Positions 60,825 through 64,000 of a DNA stretch of 64,000 nt are shown piece after piece. The stretch is from Kitasatospora purpeofusca (GTDB lineage: Bacteria; Actinomycetota; Actinomycetes; Streptomycetales; Streptomycetaceae), in assembly GCF_000718025.1 (NCBI RefSeq), contig NZ_JODS01000007.1, positions 62,001 to 126,000 on the forward strand, written 5' to 3'. Within the stretch, counting starts at the first letter, position 1, and the number at the start of each line of letters is the position of its first letter. A program made the position numbers and the translations under genes. The notes beneath the pieces were generated by a model. That model had not been told where the DNA came from. It did not search any database and worked only from the letters and a program-made list of their open reading frames with translations.

Positions 60825-61589
60825 ATGAGCGAGCTGGTCGGCCGGTACTTCGAGGCCGCGATCGCCCACCTCCAGCGGGTGCGGACCGAAGAGGCGGAGA
60901 ACATCGAGGCGGCCGCCGCCCTGCTCGCCGAGGCGGTCTCCGGGGACCGCCGGGTCTTCGCCTTCGGCGCCGGCCACTCCTCGCTCGCGGCCCAGGACGT
61001 GGTCTACCGGGCCGGCGGGCTGGTGCCGATCAACCTGCTGGAGGTCCCCGGCATGGCCGGGGTCACGGTGATGCCGGCGCCGCTGTCGAGCGCCCTGGAG
61101 CGGGTCTCCGGACTGGCCACCACCACCCTGGACCTCACCCCCGCCACCAGCGGTGACCTGCTGTTCCTGATCTCGCTCTCGGGCCGGCAGACCATGCCCG
61201 TGGAGCTGGCCCAGCACGCCCGGGCCCGCGGCCTGAAGGTGATCGGGCTGACCTCGCTGGCCTACCCGGGCGCGGTCCCCTCGGGGCACCCCTCCGGCAC
61301 CTACCTCAAGGACCACTGCGACGTCGTCCTGGACAACAAGATCGCGGTCGGCGACGGCGAGCTGACCCACCCCGGTGCCGAGACCACCTTCGGCCCGGTC
61401 TCGACCATCGTCACCAGCGCGCTGATGCAGGCCGTGGTCGCCTCGGCGGTGGAGCGGCTGGCCGACGCGGCCCTCGCCGGCGAGGGCGCCGCCCCGCCGC
61501 TGTTCCGCTCGGGCAACGTGCCCGGCGGCACCGAGTGGAACGCCAAGCAGATGACCGACAACGCCGACCGGATCTTCTACACGTTCTGA
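60825..61589 (+). CDS. SIS-domain phosphosugar-binding protein
   Basis: 254 aa. One SIS (sugar isomerase) domain with the pattern VFAFGAGHSSLAAQDVVYRAGG and LFLISLSGRQTMPVELAQHARARGLKVIGLTSL. Such proteins bind phosphosugars as isomerases, etherases or regulators; the sequence does not decide between them. ATG at 60825 with AAGG six bases upstream. Divergent from dmdR1, 221 bases away; a TTGACA -35 element is at 60705-60710. Confidence 0.88.
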   Translation: MSELVGRYFEAAIAHLQRVRTEEAENIEAAAALLAEAVSGDRRVFAFGAGHSSLAAQDVVYRAGGLVPINLLEVPGMAGVTVMPAPLSSALERVSGLATTTLDLTPATSGDLLFLISLSGRQTMPVELAQHARARGLKVIGLTSLAYPGAVPSGHPSGTYLKDHCDVVLDNKIAVGDGELTHPGAETTFGPVSTIVTSALMQAVVASAVERLADAALAGEGAAPPLFRSGNVPGGTEWNAKQMTDNADRIFYTF

Positions 61590-61937
61590 TTCCTTCCGGG
61601 ACCTTCCGGGACCTTCCGCCGCCTTCCGGGACTTCTCCGCCCCGCCCCGCCCGTTCGACGTAGCAGGGCGCGGCGGCCGGTACCGGGCCCGCTACGCCGC
61701 CCGGCCGACCGCTGCCCCGGCGGCCCTGGACGCCCGCGCCGACGGGGCGTCGCTGTCCGGCCCGCCTGGGCTGGCAGGCCGGCCCGTCTGCCCGCGCCCG
61801 CCCCGGTCCGGCTGCCCCCGCCTGCCCGTCCGGACCTGTCCCCCCGGGCGCACCGGCCTGCCCGCCCAGGCGTACCGGGCCGTCCGCCGGGGCAGAACCG
61901 CCGGGGCGGGTGGTGGAGCTGCGAGCGGGGGGACGGG
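61590..61937. other. 348-base region without a gene, with 10-bp repeats
   Basis: Immediately after the SIS-gene stop, 61591-61630 holds four copies of CCTTCCGGGA-like 10-bp units. The rest is C-rich and featureless. Confidence 0.5.
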
Positions 61938-62885
61938 ATGACGTCGGGCACGGGCGGGGCGGACCGGGTGGTGCGGGAGCGCGAGCTGATGCCGGAGCTG
62001 TTCTGGGCGGCCGACTCGGCCTCCCAGCAGGGGCAGCACCGGGCCGTCCGGCTCTCCGCCGCCGAACTGCTGCTGCTGGTCGCGGCCGCCACGGCCGGCT
62101 CCGCCGACGGCCGACCGTGGGCCTGGCTCGCCGCCGTCGCCTACCTCGGCGCGATCGGCCTCTCCGCCGTCACCAGCCGGCAGAACCCGCAGGGCCTCTG
62201 GTACGAGGGCCGGGCCGCCGCCGAGTCGGTGAAGACCCTGGCCTGGAAGTTCGCCGTCCGGGCCGACGCCGTCCAGCCGCCGCCCCGGCCGCTGCCGGAC
62301 GCCGAGGGCCTCTACGGCCTCCAGCTCGGCCGGGTGCTGCACGCCTTCCGGGACAGCCGCGCGGTCGGCCCCGGCCTGGCCGGCCGGCCCGCCGAGAGCC
62401 AGATCACCCCCGCGATGCGCACCCTGCGCGAACAGCCGCTGGCCCTGCGCCGGGACGTCTACCTGCGCGAACGGATCCAGGTGCAGCAGGACTGGTACCG
62501 CTCCAAGTCCCGCTACTGCGCCCGGGCCGGCTTCTGGACCGGGGTGGCGGGCGTGGTGCTGCCGCTGCTCGGCCTGGTGCTCGCCGTGCTGCGCGCGCTG
62601 GGGCTCTTCTCCTTCGACGCGCTCGGCGCCGTCTCCGCCGTGGCCGCCTCCGTCACCGCCTGGGCCCAGCTGCGCCAGTACCGCCCGCTCGCCGCCGCGT
62701 ACGGCCTGGCCGCCGACGAACTGGCCCAGATCCGCGCCCAGCTCGCCCACCTCGACATCGGCTCCCCCGACGCCGAGGAGCTCTGGGCCCGCTTCTCCCG
62801 CGATGCCGAGGACGCCGTCTCCCGCGAGCACACCACCTGGCAGGCCCGCCGAGAGGTCAACGGCGCGGGCGACCGGGAGTACTGA
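61938..62885 (+). CDS. Tandem SLATT (DUF4231) four-helix membrane protein
   Basis: 315 aa. Two SLATT-like units, each a pair of transmembrane helices followed by a charged amphipathic helix. The first (residues 40-125) includes NPQGLWYEGRAAAESVKTLAWKF; the second (residues 170-285) includes YRSKSRYCARAGFWTGVAGVVL and ASVTAWAQLRQYRPLAAAYGLA. This SLATT_3-SLATT_1 type layout occurs in actinobacteria. SLATT proteins are predicted pore-forming effectors in nucleotide-signalling (SMODS/SLOG) immune systems. No nucleotidyltransferase or SLOG gene is in view. ATG at 61938 behind a G-rich site. Confidence 0.8.
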   Translation: MTSGTGGADRVVRERELMPELFWAADSASQQGQHRAVRLSAAELLLLVAAATAGSADGRPWAWLAAVAYLGAIGLSAVTSRQNPQGLWYEGRAAAESVKTLAWKFAVRADAVQPPPRPLPDAEGLYGLQLGRVLHAFRDSRAVGPGLAGRPAESQITPAMRTLREQPLALRRDVYLRERIQVQQDWYRSKSRYCARAGFWTGVAGVVLPLLGLVLAVLRALGLFSFDALGAVSAVAASVTAWAQLRQYRPLAAAYGLAADELAQIRAQLAHLDIGSPDAEELWARFSRDAEDAVSREHTTWQARREVNGAGDREY

Positions 62886-63057
62886 GGCCGGCCCGGGGTG
62901 AGCCGGGCGGGGCCGCGGAGATCCTGCAAGGCGGATGTGCAGGTTCCTGCCGCGAATTCCACCCCGGCGTGATCATTCCGCCTGGCAGAGTTTCGGCCTG
63001 CCGGAAACCGGATCCGGCGATCCCCCGGTCGTTCGCCGCCGTTCCGATGGAGTACCC

Positions 63058-63297
63058 GTGCACGCCCACCTCCACCACCCCGCAGGGCTCGCGGTCGCGC
63101 TGGCGACAGCCGACGCGACGACGAGCGCCCTGCGGACCCTCGTGGCGGTCCTCGCCGTCCTCGACCTCGTCGTTGCCGCCTACGTGATCCTGACCCGGCG
63201 GAGCGGGATCTGCACGAGGCGATCCCTGTGGGCACTGATCACCGTCAACCTGACCCTGTCCACGGCCGTCGTCGTCCAGCAGCTGGTCCTCCCCTGA
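63058..63297 (+). CDS. Small two-helix membrane protein
   Basis: 79 aa. After about 20 residues, two hydrophobic segments (LVAVLAVLDLVVAAYVIL and SLWALITVNLTLSTAVVVQQLVL) are joined by a short basic loop (TRRSGICTRRS). GTG at 63058 with GGAG five bases upstream. I recognise no family; codon bias is consistent with a real gene. Confidence 0.5.
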   Translation: MHAHLHHPAGLAVALATADATTSALRTLVAVLAVLDLVVAAYVILTRRSGICTRRSLWALITVNLTLSTAVVVQQLVLP

Positions 63298-63368
63298 GCC
63301 GGGCCCGGTCGGGGACCGCTGCCGCTCGCGATCACCCCGACCGGGCCCTCCGCCGCACCGACGCGAGG

Positions 63369-64000
63369 TCAACTTCCCGTCCGGGCGCGCGCACCGATCC
63401 GGTCCGGCCCGGTCTCGAAGCAGCGGTAGTCCGGCAGGTCGAGGTGGGTCGCCTTCCGGCCCTCCTCGATCATCCAGTCGAGGATGCGGGGGCGGCTCAG
63501 CGACCAGTTGCGCAGCCGCAGCCCGACGGCGCCGGGAGCCAGGAACCTGCCCGCGCGGTCGCCGCCCTTCTGGCAGCCCCGGGCGTATCCGCGCAGGAGG
63601 CCCTCGTAGCGGGCGAAGGCGGTGGTGTGGTCCCCGGCGGCCGCGGCCAGTTCACCGGCGAGGACGTACGCGGCGACGATCGCGGTGCCGGTGCCCATGC
63701 CGCCGATGGTGGCGCCGCAGGCGGCGTCACCGACGAGGGAGACGCGCCCGGTGGACCAGTTCGGGACGTCGGCGCGGCTGATGGAGTCGAAGTACAGGTC
63801 GTCGGCCTCGGCCAGGGACGCCAGGAGCCGCGGCACCTCCCAGCCCGTTCCGGCGAAGGCCCCGGCGACGATCGCCTTCTGCTGCTCCTGGTCGTGGCGG
63901 TCGTAGGTCAGCGCGGGCGAGGAGAAGACGAAGAAGGCCCCGGCCGTCCCCGGGTCCCGGTGACTGGTGCCGACGGCGGCGAGCCGCCCGGGCACGTTGA
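63369..64000 (-). CDS. FAD-dependent monooxygenase, C-terminal part
   Basis: The frame enters from the right edge; the N-terminal FAD-binding Rossmann motif is outside. VSLVGDAACGATIGGMGTGTAIVAAYVLAGEL is the second FAD motif (GD motif) of PHBH-class monooxygenases, with the conserved GDAA and G-rich helix. The C-terminal 60 residues are basic. Likely a class-A aromatic hydroxylase or TetX-like enzyme. Substrate unknown. Confidence 0.85.
   Translation of the reverse strand, partial: NVPGRLAAVGTSHRDPGTAGAFFVFSSPALTYDRHDQEQQKAIVAGAFAGTGWEVPRLLASLAEADDLYFDSISRADVPNWSTGRVSLVGDAACGATIGGMGTGTAIVAAYVLAGELAAAAGDHTTAFARYEGLLRGYARGCQKGGDRAGRFLAPGAVGLRLRNWSLSRPRILDWMIEEGRKATHLDLPDYRCFETGPDRIGARARTGS

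Overview
The window is very GC-rich, densely coded DNA from a filamentous actinomycete. The best fit is Streptomycetaceae (Streptomyces or Kitasatospora). The evidence is GC-biased third codon positions, many GTG starts, four-base ATGA/GTGA overlaps inside operons, and a gene set and order that recalls the Streptomyces coelicolor nuo - menG - mqnC - mqnA - cspA - purU - dmdR1 stretch. This placement comes from recognising proteins, not from a database search. I saw no insertion sequence, prophage, CRISPR array, tRNA or rRNA.

Layout, left to right. 1-5.3 kb: the end of an ABC exporter (ATPase tail plus permease), a RarD-type exporter, a divergent QorB-like quinone reductase and HxlR regulator, a TetR regulator, a small zinc-ribbon-like protein and a VOC protein. 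5.4-8.5 kb: korB and korA, a two-subunit 2-oxoacid:ferredoxin oxidoreductase. 8.7-10.5 kb: an orphan NarL-type response regulator and a long-chain polyprenyl diphosphate synthase. 10.8-27.0 kb: the complete 14-gene complex I operon nuoA-nuoN on the minus strand, with a Rex/Crp-like operator upstream of nuoA and a 23-bp minisatellite behind it. 27.7-32.8 kb: a two-component system, a divergent membrane protein, a DMT exporter, a secreted cyclophilin and a MazG-like protein. 32.9-41.3 kb: quinone genes (MenJ-like geranylgeranyl reductase, menG/ubiE, mqnC, mqnA) with a membrane Ser/Thr kinase between mqnC and mqnA. 41.4-48.9 kb: a cold-shock protein with a structured leader, a dicarboxylate symporter, two MFS transporters, a LacI regulator, a DUF4229 protein and a GNAT acetyltransferase. 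49.4-58.3 kb: an anti-sigma-like ATPase, an ECF sigma/anti-sigma pair, purU, an SCO4402-like protein, an orphan solute-binding lipoprotein, a Pro/Gln-rich membrane protein and a TPR regulator. 58.6-64 kb: a small prim-pol protein, the DtxR-family iron regulator dmdR1, a SIS-domain protein, a tandem-SLATT membrane protein, a tiny membrane protein and the C-terminal part of a flavin monooxygenase.

How it fits together. Much of the window serves menaquinone respiration: mqnA and mqnC make the naphthoquinone head by the futalosine route, the prenyl synthase makes the tail, menG methylates the ring, the geranylgeranyl-reductase homologue probably saturates tail double bonds, and NuoA-N reduces the finished menaquinone with NADH. 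KorAB supplies reduced ferredoxin.

The most notable non-coding observations are these. At five genes the stop codon itself lies inside a short tandem repeat (VOC, korB, geranylgeranyl reductase, mqnC, dmdR1). The cold-shock leader contains a complete intrinsic terminator. A 13-bp dyad covers the ribosome-binding site of the mazG-like gene. A long ORF runs antiparallel to dmdR1, in the position of the adm gene described in S. coelicolor. A 23-bp tandem repeat of about eleven copies lies between nuoA and a response regulator. The TPR regulator has a second possible start that would add a transmembrane helix.
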